From: MKUN01 sp964481425
GTDB lineage: Bacteria; Bacteroidota; Bacteroidia; Chitinophagales; Chitinophagaceae
Direction: 5' to 3'
DNA: 64,000 nucleotides
Assembly (NCBI GenBank): GCA_964481425.1
Contig: CAYZTM010000009.1
Span: 1-64,000, forward strand
A model generated the notes under the pieces. The model was not told the origin of the DNA and did not search any database. It was given only the letters and a program-made list of their open reading frames with translations. Numbering within the stretch: position 1 is the stretch's first letter; every line of letters starts with the position of its first letter. Both the position numbers and the translations under genes were made by a program. Below, piece after piece: positions 35,129 through 42,980 of this stretch.

Positions 35129-35479
35129 TTAGTGTTTACCAATGGTTTCGTCCTTGTACCTGCAGCATGAGGGTAGTTTGTCATAGTCTGCATCCGTAAC
35201 CTTTACCAATTCCGATTCATGACCGGCTTTAGCTACATGTTGCAGTATGGTCTCCGCATTAGTTACAGAAGGCTTGTAGATAAGGGTCAGCTCATGTGTT
35301 TCCTTATCCCATTCAGCACGCTTAACGCCCTTGATGTAAGCTGCATTCTCTATGCGCTTTTTACATTGTCCGCAATTGCCGGAAACTTTATAATGCTCTG
35401 TAACAATGTCCTTTTTTTGCTGAGCGAAAAGAGAAAAAGAAGAAAATATTATTGTTAGAAAAACGATAAAACGTTTCAT
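35129..35479 (-). CDS. Secreted heavy-metal-associated (HMA) domain protein
   Basis: A 116-residue protein with a signal peptide (residues 1-20, ending FAQQ). An HMA fold follows: HYKVSGNCGQCKKRIENAA with the metal-binding cysteines at 36 and 39, then VKRAEWDKETHELTLIY and the helix ETILQHVAKAGHESEL. A C-terminal extension has LPSCCRYKDE, giving two more cysteines. Export makes it a periplasmic metal chaperone or sink rather than a CopZ-type cytosolic chaperone. It is the middle gene of the HYC_CC_PP/HMA/TonB operon. It probably hands copper or a related soft metal to or from the receptor; metal identity is not shown by the sequence. Confidence 0.85.
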   Translation of the reverse strand: MKRFIVFLTIIFSSFSLFAQQKKDIVTEHYKVSGNCGQCKKRIENAAYIKGVKRAEWDKETHELTLIYKPSVTNAETILQHVAKAGHESELVKVTDADYDKLPSCCRYKDETIGKH

Positions 35480-35523
35480 AAAAAATCACTTATTTAGGTT
35501 AAAAAATAAAAACGATACAAATT

Positions 35524-35537
35524 CCCGCTATTGCGGG
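35524..35537 (-). other. Intergenic hairpin between the HYC_CC_PP and HMA genes
   Basis: CCCGC and GCGGG form a 5-bp stem with a 4-nt loop. There is no T-tract after it, so it is more likely an mRNA processing or pausing element than a terminator. Confidence 0.35.
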
Positions 35538-35546
35538 CAGCACCTG

Positions 35547-35969
35547 TTAACCATAATAAGTGAAACGGGAGTGAAGCTTGTATAGAGGAATATTTTGCCA
35601 GTTACCCGGCGGTGCGTTTGCCCTATGTTGCGTAGCGATAACCGATAAGGCAGGTATGCCGGCCTCCTGTATATCAAATTGCGGCAACAGGGCCGGTAAA
35701 GCGTCGGGGGACTGTAAATTTAATTTGTAGGCTGAAACACTATTTTGATCTTGCTGCACTTTGGCCACCACCACTTTGTCCTTGCAGCACTTCATTGGTT
35801 TCTTTGACTCCCTGGGGCAGCCGTCTTTTTCGCAACCACCGCATGCAGTCGCCTTCAGGAATACATTCCACGACACTAGCTTGCTGCCGCAGTAATGCGT
35901 ATTTATAGCCACACCCGACATTGCGAGCAGGTAAAAAAACATCAATGGTATGGCAAGGAACCGCTTCAT
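35547..35969 (-). CDS. HYC_CC_PP family protein
   Basis: A 140-residue protein with an N-terminal hydrophobic signal (residues 1-21). It has the three landmarks that name the family: NTHYCGSKL, a CC pair in MKCCKDKVVVAKVQQD, and APPG near the end (HRANAPPGNW). A further CGGCEKDGC cluster suits metal binding. In Bacteroidota these genes lie beside HMA and TonB receptor genes, exactly as here, which supports a shared metal role. The function has not been shown. It is the first gene of the operon; its start is 10 bp after a -7 box, so the mRNA leader is very short or absent. Confidence 0.85.
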   Translation of the reverse strand: MKRFLAIPLMFFYLLAMSGVAINTHYCGSKLVSWNVFLKATACGGCEKDGCPRESKKPMKCCKDKVVVAKVQQDQNSVSAYKLNLQSPDALPALLPQFDIQEAGIPALSVIATQHRANAPPGNWQNIPLYKLHSRFTYYG

Positions 35970-35978
35970 TATTCAAGG

Positions 35979-35986
35979 CAAAGATA
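35979..35986 (-). promoter_or_regulatory. -7 box (TATCTTTG) of the putative metal operon
   Basis: TATCTTTGC on the minus strand ends 9 bp before the HYC_CC_PP ATG at 35969. Transcription would begin about 3 nt before the start codon, so the leader is nearly absent. Confidence 0.5.
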
Positions 35987-36043
35987 AGTACTTATTGGTT
36001 TAAGCCTTTACAGGATAATGGCACAAGCTTATATTATTCTGTT

Positions 36044-36646
36044 CTATTGTTTTAATACCTTAGCCACTATGGGGGCCAGTTTCCCGACCCACAAAGCATA
36101 TTCCCTTCCGGATGGATGCAGTCCATCGGAAGCAAGGAATGCTTCCTTTTTCCCATTTTCCCTGGTGGTATCGGTAATGTACAGGTAGTGGCATTTGTGG
36201 GCTTCCGTTATTTCCTTGCAGGCAGCATTGTAGCCATCTATTTCATGTGCTACCTGTTGCCTGTCCCGCCCCTCAGCGAAGGGAGTCGCACCCCAATCCG
36301 GTATAGACAACACAAAAACATTTTGTGTATGGCCATTCGCAAAAACTATTGCTTGATCAAGTAATTGTGCATACTCCTCACGATAATTCTCTATGCTCCT
36401 GCCACGGTACTGGTTATTGACGCCGATAAGCAAGGTGACAAATGAGAAGGTTTCATGAATATTATGTGCCCTTATAGCCGCAACCAGTTCATCTGTCGTC
36501 CAGCCGGTTTGTGCAATGATGACGGGAGCTGCAACTTCTATCTTCTGCTCCGCCAGTAGTTTCACCAGTTGGTACGGGAAATTTTCCTGCATAGGCACTT
36601 GTTCGCCTATGGTATAAGAGTCGCCCAGCGCAAGGTATGTGTACAT
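36044..36646 (-). CDS. SGNH/GDSL-family lipase or esterase
   Basis: A 200-residue protein with all SGNH blocks: GDSY at residues 8-11 (nucleophile Ser10), the glycine-containing TGWTTDEL, LIGVNNQYRG with the conserved Asn, and DGLHPSG near residue 172 with the Asp and His of the triad. There is no signal peptide, so it is probably cytosolic. Members hydrolyse esters, thioesters or acetyl groups on sugars; the substrate cannot be told. It lies 20 bp downstream of the aldehyde dehydrogenase gene on the same strand and is likely cotranscribed with it. Confidence 0.87.
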   Translation of the reverse strand: MYTYLALGDSYTIGEQVPMQENFPYQLVKLLAEQKIEVAAPVIIAQTGWTTDELVAAIRAHNIHETFSFVTLLIGVNNQYRGRSIENYREEYAQLLDQAIVFANGHTQNVFVLSIPDWGATPFAEGRDRQQVAHEIDGYNAACKEITEAHKCHYLYITDTTRENGKKEAFLASDGLHPSGREYALWVGKLAPIVAKVLKQ

Positions 36647-36666
36647 CAGGGAAGTATTCGTTCGGA

Positions 36667-38040
36667 TCAGTTAATAAAGACAGTTTTCACATTCACAAAC
36701 TCACGTATGCCAAATATACTCAATTCCCTTCCATAGCCGCTCTCTTTAACACCACCGAAAGGCAAGCGGGGATCTGAATGGACGAAAGCATTCACGAAAC
36801 AATTACCTGCCTGCAATTCTTTTGCAGCTATTTGCTCAGCCCTGGCCCTGTTCTTTGAAAAGATACCGGCTCCTAGGCCATAGATACTATCATTGGCTAT
36901 CCTGATGGCATCTTTCTCATCCTTTGCATCTATTATCGCTGCCACGGGGCCAAATAATTCCTCATCATAAGCAGGCATGCCTTTCTTTACATTGGTCAAT
37001 ACGGTCGGGGGATAAAAGGCTCCCGGCCCTTCAGGTATATAGCCGCCACAAAGCAGTTTCGCTCCCATCGCAATACTTTTCTGTACCTGCTCATGCAGGG
37101 TATCACGCAAGTCCACACGGGCCAGTGGGCCTATTTTATTGCTCCTGTCCATCGGATCGCCAAAAGTAGCAGCCTTCATCAGCGCTACCATTTGTTGTTC
37201 AAATTCTTTACGTATGGCCTTAACTGCAACAAATCTTTTGGCAGCCACGCAGCTTTGTCCACTGTTCACCAACCTGCCGTTCACACTTATCTGCACTGCA
37301 TTCGTCATATCCGCATCTTCAAGAACGATGTAGGCATCACTGCCCCCAAGCTCCAGTACCTGTTTTTTGATATGTGAGGCTGCCACCGAGGCTACAGCCT
37401 TACCGGCAGCAGTACTGCCCGTCAGGGTAACCGCACTTATCACAGGCTCAGCGATAAGATCCTTCATCTGTGATGAGGGTAATAGTAAAGTCTTGAATAA
37501 TCCTTTTGGCGCACCTGCTTTTTTCACAACTGATTCTATTGCCAATGCACAGCCGCTCACATTAGAGGCATGCTTCAATATCATGGTATTACCCGCCATG
37601 ATAGCCGGCCCCATAGCGCGAAACACCTGCCAGTATGGAAAGTTCCATGGCATGATGGCCAGCACCACTCCCAGGGGCTGAAAGGAAACATAGCTTTTGC
37701 GGGCATCGGTCTCCACCTTTTCATCAGCAAGGAATTTGAGTCCTTCCTTAGCATAGAACTCAAAGGTACGTGCGCACTTTTCCACCTCATCAAGGCTCTG
37801 CTGTATGGGCTTGCCCATTTCAGCGGTAGCCAGCTCCGCCAGCTTTTGCTTCTCCTTTCGCAGTTGTGCAGCGATCTTCTTCAATACCGCGCCCCGCTCC
37901 TTTAGGGTGAATAGCCGCCATTCATTATATGTTTTATGCGCCTGTTGCAGCGCTTTTTTCACTTTCGTTTCGTCATGTATTTCGTATGTAGCTAATAACG
38001 AACCTGTTGCAGGATTAACGGACTCTATAACATTTGCCAT
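36667..38040 (-). CDS. NAD(P)-dependent aldehyde dehydrogenase, succinate-semialdehyde type
   Basis: A 457-residue aldehyde dehydrogenase. Visible landmarks are MPWNFPYWQ, GNTMILKHASNV, VTLTGSTAAGKAV, LELGGSDAYIV (catalytic Glu), NSGQSCVAAKRF (catalytic Cys near residue 262) and the C-terminal LPFGGVKESGYGREL. SDAYIVLEDADMTNAV and the shortened length point to the succinate-semialdehyde dehydrogenase group used in GABA or aromatic breakdown. Substrate is inferred only. It starts a short operon with the SGNH hydrolase gene. Confidence 0.88.
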   Translation of the reverse strand: MANVIESVNPATGSLLATYEIHDETKVKKALQQAHKTYNEWRLFTLKERGAVLKKIAAQLRKEKQKLAELATAEMGKPIQQSLDEVEKCARTFEFYAKEGLKFLADEKVETDARKSYVSFQPLGVVLAIMPWNFPYWQVFRAMGPAIMAGNTMILKHASNVSGCALAIESVVKKAGAPKGLFKTLLLPSSQMKDLIAEPVISAVTLTGSTAAGKAVASVAASHIKKQVLELGGSDAYIVLEDADMTNAVQISVNGRLVNSGQSCVAAKRFVAVKAIRKEFEQQMVALMKAATFGDPMDRSNKIGPLARVDLRDTLHEQVQKSIAMGAKLLCGGYIPEGPGAFYPPTVLTNVKKGMPAYDEELFGPVAAIIDAKDEKDAIRIANDSIYGLGAGIFSKNRARAEQIAAKELQAGNCFVNAFVHSDPRLPFGGVKESGYGRELSIFGIREFVNVKTVFIN

Positions 38041-38059
38041 GGCTATCGGTATTTTTATT

Positions 38060-38067
38060 CAAAATTA
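38060..38067 (-). promoter_or_regulatory. -7 box (TAATTTTG) of the aldehyde dehydrogenase gene
   Basis: TAATTTTG on the minus strand ends 19 bp before the ATG. The -33 element is poorly placed (TTG about 16 bp up). Confidence 0.35.
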
Positions 38068-38095
38068 AATAAGACCGTGGCTACAAAACCTTTAT

Positions 38096-38103
38096 TATTT
38101 TTG
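38096..38103 (+). promoter_or_regulatory. -7 box (TATTTTTG) of the phosphohexomutase gene
   Basis: TATTTTTG, 62 bp before the ATG at 38166. No clear -33 TTG at 19-20 bp. Confidence 0.4.
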
Positions 38104-38165
38104 ATGCCCCTATAAGTTTGTGTTAAATAAAAAAGAAGCCTGTTTAAAAAACTGAAAATAAGAAC

Positions 38166-39569
38166 ATGACAGTTGATAAAATAAAATTTGGTACAGATGG
38201 CTGGCGTGCCATCATAGCCCAGGATTTCACAGTATATAATGTGGCCCGCGTATCACAAGGCCTTGCCGACTGGCTGCTGAAACGGGGTGCTGAACCCAAA
38301 GTGGTAGTAGGTCATGATTGCCGTTTTGGTGGCGAACTGTTCTGCGAGACGGTCACCAAAGTTTTGTGTAGCAACGGCATCAAGGTATTCCTGGCAAAAG
38401 GCTTTGTCAGCACACCTATGATATCGTTCGGTGTACTGGAATTAAAAGCACAACAGGGCGTTGTCATCACGGCATCGCATAATCCTCCTTCATATAATGG
38501 ATATAAACTGAAAGGTGCACATGGCGGGCCTTCCAACCCTGACGATATTGCAGCCGTAGAGGCACTGATACCCGAAGAAGTGAATATTCCTAGTGAATCC
38601 CTGGCGCATTGGGAAAGCAAAGGGCTTGTGGAATATGTGAACCTGGAAGATATGTATGTGGACTACCTGCACACAAAATTTGATTTCAAGGCACTGACCG
38701 GGTCCCCATTCAAGATGGTCTATGATGCCATGTACGGTGCAGGGCAGAATGTCATCCGCAGGGCCCTCCCCGGCGCAGTATTACTGCATTGCGAAGAGAA
38801 CCCCGGCTTTAAAGGCCAGGCGCCCGAGCCGCTGGATAAGAATTTACAGGAACTGGCAAAGACCATCAGGACCACACCCGAATTAAAGATAGGCCTCGCT
38901 ACGGACGGTGATGCCGATCGCATAGGCTTGTATGACGAAGACGGAAATTTCGTGGATGCACACCATATCATCCTGCTCCTTGTTCACTACCTGCACAAGT
39001 ACAAAGGCATGAACGGGAAAGTTGCCATAGCCTTCTCCACTACCGACCGCGTAAAGAAAATGTGCGAAGCTTACGGTCTGCCGGTTGAAGTGACGCCTAT
39101 TGGCTTCAAATACATCAGCGAAATAATGACACGCGAAGATGTGTTGGTTGGCGGCGAGGAAAGCGGGGGCATAGCCGTTAAAGGCCACATTCCCGAACGC
39201 GACGGCATTTATGACGGCCTGGTGCTTTATGAATATATGAGTAAGAGCGGCAAAACGCTGAAGGAGTTGTGCCAGGAAGTATATGATGTGGTAGGTACTT
39301 TTTTCTATGAGCGTAACGACATGCATATAGACAATGACAAAAAGAACGCTATAATTAAAAAGGCCCAGGAAGACGGCTACCCTGCCTTCGGTAAATATAC
39401 CTTCAACAGGCGCGAGACCATCGATGGGGTTAAATATCATCTTGACAATGGTGGCTGGATGATGCTTCGGGCATCAGGCACAGAGCCCCTGCTGCGTATC
39501 TATGCCGAGGGCAATAGCAAAGAAGAGACCCACGATATACTGGAGGAAGTAAAGAAGACCATCCTTTAA
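38166..39569 (+). CDS. Phosphoglucomutase/phosphomannomutase family protein
   Basis: A 467-residue alpha-D-phosphohexomutase with four domains. It opens FGTDGWRAIIAQDF; the phosphoserine loop is GVVITASHNPPSYNGYK (Ser104); the metal loop is ATDGDADRIG (about residues 244-253); the sugar-binding loop is GGEESGGIAVKGHIPERDG; and the phosphate site is RASGTEPLLRIY near residues 446-457. It interconverts hexose 1- and 6-phosphates, feeding nucleotide sugars. The exact sugar is not fixed by sequence. It is a single gene opposite the aldehyde dehydrogenase gene. Confidence 0.92.
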   Translation: MTVDKIKFGTDGWRAIIAQDFTVYNVARVSQGLADWLLKRGAEPKVVVGHDCRFGGELFCETVTKVLCSNGIKVFLAKGFVSTPMISFGVLELKAQQGVVITASHNPPSYNGYKLKGAHGGPSNPDDIAAVEALIPEEVNIPSESLAHWESKGLVEYVNLEDMYVDYLHTKFDFKALTGSPFKMVYDAMYGAGQNVIRRALPGAVLLHCEENPGFKGQAPEPLDKNLQELAKTIRTTPELKIGLATDGDADRIGLYDEDGNFVDAHHIILLLVHYLHKYKGMNGKVAIAFSTTDRVKKMCEAYGLPVEVTPIGFKYISEIMTREDVLVGGEESGGIAVKGHIPERDGIYDGLVLYEYMSKSGKTLKELCQEVYDVVGTFFYERNDMHIDNDKKNAIIKKAQEDGYPAFGKYTFNRRETIDGVKYHLDNGGWMMLRASGTEPLLRIYAEGNSKEETHDILEEVKKTIL

Positions 39570-39593
39570 AACGGAATAGAAATAAGAAAACAT

Positions 39594-39619
39594 AAAAAAA
39601 GCAGGGCAGAAGCCCCGCT
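39594..39619 (-). terminator. Intrinsic terminator after the transaldolase gene
   Basis: AGC, one mismatch, GGGC pairs with GCCC...GCT around an AGAA loop (39600-39619). A T-run follows on the minus strand. It probably also helps end the convergent phosphohexomutase transcript. Confidence 0.7.
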
Positions 39620-39640
39620 TACTCTTTGTATGATTGCAAA

Positions 39641-40294
39641 CTATTGCATTGATTTGGCATCCTTCAGGAACTGCTCCAGGCCCAGGTCGGTGAGCGGATG
39701 TTTGAGCAGGCCCAGGATGGAACTAAGCGGGCAGGTGCATATGTCTGCCCCCGCTTCGGCACAGCGAACAATATGTAAGGGGTTGCGGATAGAGGCTGCA
39801 AGCACTTCGGTCATAAAACCTTGTGCATTGTAGATATTCACTATCTGCTCTATAAGTTGTACCCCGTCCCAGTTGCTGTCGTCTATACGGCCTATGAAGG
39901 GCGATACGAAGCTTGCCCCGGCTTTAGCAGCCAGTATGGCTTGTCCAGCAGAGAACACCAGCGTACAGTTGGTACGGATACCATTATCCGTGAACCACTT
40001 GATCGCCTTCACGCCATCTTTTATCATAGGCACCTTCACTACTATGTTCTCGTGTATGGCAGCCAGTTTTTTACCTTCTTCTACGATCCCTTCGAAAGTA
40101 GTGCCCAATACCTCCGCACTCACAGGGCCATCCACTATCTCGCAAATGGTCTTGTAATGCTGCATCACGGCATCGTGGCCTTTGATACCTTCCTTAGCCA
40201 TCAGCGACGGATTAGTGGTCACCCCATCCAGGATACCAAGATCGTGGGCCTCCTTTATCTGGTCGAGATTAGCTGTATCTATAAAAAATTTCAT
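39641..40294 (-). CDS. Transaldolase/fructose-6-phosphate aldolase
   Basis: A 217-residue protein of the small transaldolase (TalC/FSA) class. It opens MKFFIDTANLDQIKEAHDLG, then GVTTNPSLMAKEG. The Schiff-base lysine is in NIVVKVPM (Lys87), and GASFVSPFIGRIDD and ASIRNPLHIVRCAEAGADICTCP complete the barrel. It moves a dihydroxyacetone unit in the pentose phosphate pathway or cleaves fructose 6-phosphate. These two activities cannot be separated by sequence here. It is a single gene with its own terminator. Confidence 0.93.
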   Translation of the reverse strand: MKFFIDTANLDQIKEAHDLGILDGVTTNPSLMAKEGIKGHDAVMQHYKTICEIVDGPVSAEVLGTTFEGIVEEGKKLAAIHENIVVKVPMIKDGVKAIKWFTDNGIRTNCTLVFSAGQAILAAKAGASFVSPFIGRIDDSNWDGVQLIEQIVNIYNAQGFMTEVLAASIRNPLHIVRCAEAGADICTCPLSSILGLLKHPLTDLGLEQFLKDAKSMQ

Positions 40295-40444
40295 ATAGCT
40301 TGTATTTCGGCTGCAAGTTAGTCAAAACATAAAGTGCAGAAAGCTATAAATGATCAATTGGGGATAAATGGTGGATATGTTACGCACAATGCATCGAAGC
40401 ACGGTCAGGGCACAATTTTTACTCCTTAAAAAAGAAAAACATAT

Positions 40445-41116
40445 ATGCTGCACACCATATCGGTAATATCCATAGTAACAGGACTTATATCCTCACTCAT
40501 AATACTTATTCACTTATTAAGCGGGCATCCACAGAAAATGATGGTCATGAATTTTGTATGGGTGATCAGTGGGCTATATGGAGGTCCATTAGCACTCCTG
40601 GCCTATTTTACGGTCGGTAAGAGAGGCATGCAACATAGTGGCCATATGCACGATCATGCTAAAACCTCGAAGATAAGCTGGCAAAGCGTAATGGTAAGCA
40701 CCCTGCATTGTGGCAGCGGCTGTACTATGGGCGATATACTTGCCGAATCACTGCTCCTGCTATTCCCTTTTACTCTATTTGGCAGCAAGCTTGCGGGGGC
40801 CTGGACGCTCGATTACCTCTTCGCATTTGCTATGGGCATCCTATTTCAGTACTACTCCATAAAACCTATGAAAAACCTGGCCCCAAAAGCAGCCCTGCTG
40901 GCCGCGGTGAAAGCCGATACCTTATCGCTCACAACATGGCAGGTAGGTATGTATGGGGGCATGGCAATAGCGACCTTTCTCATTTTCAAGCATCATCTTG
41001 AAGCTTCCACAGCTTTGTTTTGGTTCGTTATGCAATTGGCAATGTTGTTGGGCTTTCTTACTGCCTACCCGGCAAATGTATGGCTGCTTAAAAAAGGGAT
41101 AAAAGAGCCTATGTAG
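40445..41116 (+). CDS. DUF4396 membrane protein
   Basis: A 223-residue integral membrane protein of the DUF4396 type: about six helices, a short His-rich stretch (HSGHMHDHAK) and the conserved STLHCGSGCTMGDILAE motif with two cysteines. LDYLFAFAMGILFQYYSIKPM is a further family landmark. The HxH and CGSGC motifs might bind a metal or copper cofactor, but this is inference and the biochemical role is unknown. There is no clear promoter box; it stands alone upstream of the SRP RNA gene, which runs the other way. Confidence 0.8.
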   Translation: MLHTISVISIVTGLISSLIILIHLLSGHPQKMMVMNFVWVISGLYGGPLALLAYFTVGKRGMQHSGHMHDHAKTSKISWQSVMVSTLHCGSGCTMGDILAESLLLLFPFTLFGSKLAGAWTLDYLFAFAMGILFQYYSIKPMKNLAPKAALLAAVKADTLSLTTWQVGMYGGMAIATFLIFKHHLEASTALFWFVMQLAMLLGFLTAYPANVWLLKKGIKEPM

Positions 41117-41140
41117 GCTACCCGACCGGGCATAAAAAAA

Positions 41141-41238
41141 CTGGCAAGTTACTCACATCGCGCCGCTACAACCGAACACCCTTGCTGCATTCCTGCCCTG
41201 GGGGATTCATCGGGAGCTGGCCGTATAAGACTTGCCAG
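41141..41238 (-). ncRNA. ffs: Signal recognition particle RNA, small bacterial (4.5S) form
   Basis: On the minus strand the ends pair as CTGGCAAGT with ACTTGCCAG, closing one long hairpin of about 98 nt. The conserved S-domain core reads CAGGGCAGGAATGCAGCAAGGG, split around the symmetric loop (GGCAGGAA and GCAGCAAG), which is where Ffh binds. TGTAGCGGCGCGATGTGAG on the 3' arm also matches. A run of seven T follows the 3' end. The RNA works with Ffh and FtsY to target membrane proteins. A TACCTTTG box lies 6 bp before the 5' end. Confidence 0.93.
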
Positions 41239-41243
41239 GGCTG

Positions 41244-41251
41244 CAAAGGTA
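41244..41251 (-). promoter_or_regulatory. ffs: -7 box (TACCTTTG) of the SRP RNA gene
   Basis: TACCTTTGC on the minus strand. The RNA 5' end at 41238 lies 6 bp downstream, at the spacing expected for this phylum. Confidence 0.65.
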
Positions 41252-41338
41252 ATAAGATTTTGACTGTTTATCAGCTTATTTTCTGAAAATTACTTCCCTT
41301 TATCTCAAAACTTCAGGCAAACTTCACGGTATATTAAA

Positions 41339-41369
41339 TTGCAGATAATTTATTTAAACTCTATATTTG
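41339..41369 (+). promoter_or_regulatory. Promoter of the NHL-repeat cargo gene
   Basis: TTG (41339-41341), 20 bases, TATATTTG (41362-41369) followed by C. Transcription would begin near 41376, 13 bp before the ATG. Confidence 0.6.
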
Positions 41370-41388
41370 CTAGTAAAATGAATCGCAT

Positions 41389-42975
41389 ATGAGCCTTCGT
41401 ATATCTTCCTTATGCTTTATCGTCCTAACGTTTTCTGCAGTTTTTTCTGCAAAGGCACAGATAATCACTTCCATTGCCGGCAATGGCACAGCGGGCTACA
41501 CCGGCGACGGAGGCCAGGCCACCCTCGCCGAAATAAATAACATAGGTCTTACGATGGATCCATCAGGGAATATTTACCTGGCAGAATATCAGCACCACTG
41601 TGTGCGTAAGATAGACGTAAATGGAATCATCACCACATTCGCAGGCACAGGCGTTTCGGGTTTTTCAGGCGACGGTGGCGCCGCGACCGCTGCACAACTG
41701 ATGGGACCAGCAGGAGTGTATGCCGATAACTCAGGTAATATCTATATCGCAGACCAGGATAACCAGCGCGTGCGCATGGTCAATACTTCCGGTATCATCA
41801 GTACCATAGCAGGCACAGGTGTTGGCGGCTACAGCGGCGACGGCGGGCTTGCTACTGCAGCACAGTTTTGGGCGCCAACGGGCATAGCAAAAGACGCCAG
41901 TGGCAATATTTATATAGCTGACTTCGGTGCACGCGTAGTACGCAAAATAAATACCTCAGGCATCATTTCTACATTTGCAGGTACGGGCGTATCAGGTAAC
42001 TCCGGGGATGGCGGGCCAGCAACCAGCGCCGAAATGACATTCCCCTACTGGATCGCCTTCGACGCATCCGACAACCTCTTCATTTCCGATGTGCAAGCCA
42101 ATTGCGTCAGGAAAGTAAACACTTCCGGCATCATCAGCACAGTAGCAGGCACCGGCGTATCCGGGTTTAGCGGAGATGGCGGGCCGGCAACTGCAGCTCA
42201 GTTATACAACAATGGCGGAATCGCGATCAATACGAATGGCGACATGTACATCTGTGACCAGTTCAATAACAGGGTCAGGAAAGTGGATGCTTCGGGTATG
42301 ATCACTACTATAGCCGGTACAGGCAATGCAGGCTTTGCGGGCAACAACGGCCCGGCAGTGCTGGCCGAAGTGGATATACCTACCGGCATAGTATTGAGGT
42401 CGGGATACATCTATTTTACAGATGAGGGCAATTCCCGTATCAGGAAGATATGTATCAGCGGGCCTCCGGCAGTTTCCGCAATTACAGGCGATACAAGCGT
42501 ATGTATTGCAGATACGATACAGCTTTCCTGCGCTACAGCCGGTGGCACCTGGAGCAGCACCAACAATAATGCAATTGTACTGGCATCTGGTAAAGTGAGC
42601 GGCCTGACTGCGGGAACAGATACAATAAAATACACGTTCACCAACGACTGCGGTACAGATTCTGTCAGCTATGTGATAACGATACTTACGACCCAGGAAT
42701 GTGAGAATCTTGGCATCAATAATAGCACAGCATCAACAACGGGAATCTCGCTGTACCCTAATCCGACAAGCACAAAAGAATTATTTGTAAGGGTTTCCTA
42801 CGTTCATAACGAAGAAGCTGAGGTGATCATAAACAATGTGCTCGGCAGTAGGGTTAGCGAATTGCATATCCCGACAAATACCGCGACTCAAATAAAGTTA
42901 GACAATAGCGGCATATACTTCGTACAGGTAAAACTTGGGAACACCTGGTACCGGCAGAAAGTAGTGGTAGAATGA
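41389..42975 (+). CDS. NHL-repeat propeller secreted protein, T9SS type A sorting domain
   Basis: A 528-residue protein with a signal peptide (residues 1-23, ending SAKAQ). Residues 25-365 hold six close copies of a 55-57-residue NHL unit, each with (I/V)AGTGxxGxxGDGGxA, a central PxG(I/V)xxDxSGN(I/L)(Y/F)IAD and VRKIxxSGIISTxAGTG. The copies are nearly identical in places, pointing to recent internal duplication. The protein is a six-bladed propeller. A bacterial Ig-like domain (about 365-440, SGLTAGTDTIKYTFTNDCG) follows, and the last 75 residues are a T9SS type A domain (SLYPNPTSTKELFV ... GIYFVQVKLG). It is expected on the surface; ligand unknown. Confidence 0.9.
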   Translation: MSLRISSLCFIVLTFSAVFSAKAQIITSIAGNGTAGYTGDGGQATLAEINNIGLTMDPSGNIYLAEYQHHCVRKIDVNGIITTFAGTGVSGFSGDGGAATAAQLMGPAGVYADNSGNIYIADQDNQRVRMVNTSGIISTIAGTGVGGYSGDGGLATAAQFWAPTGIAKDASGNIYIADFGARVVRKINTSGIISTFAGTGVSGNSGDGGPATSAEMTFPYWIAFDASDNLFISDVQANCVRKVNTSGIISTVAGTGVSGFSGDGGPATAAQLYNNGGIAINTNGDMYICDQFNNRVRKVDASGMITTIAGTGNAGFAGNNGPAVLAEVDIPTGIVLRSGYIYFTDEGNSRIRKICISGPPAVSAITGDTSVCIADTIQLSCATAGGTWSSTNNNAIVLASGKVSGLTAGTDTIKYTFTNDCGTDSVSYVITILTTQECENLGINNSTASTTGISLYPNPTSTKELFVRVSYVHNEEAEVIINNVLGSRVSELHIPTNTATQIKLDNSGIYFVQVKLGNTWYRQKVVVE

Positions 42976-42980
42976 TCTGG

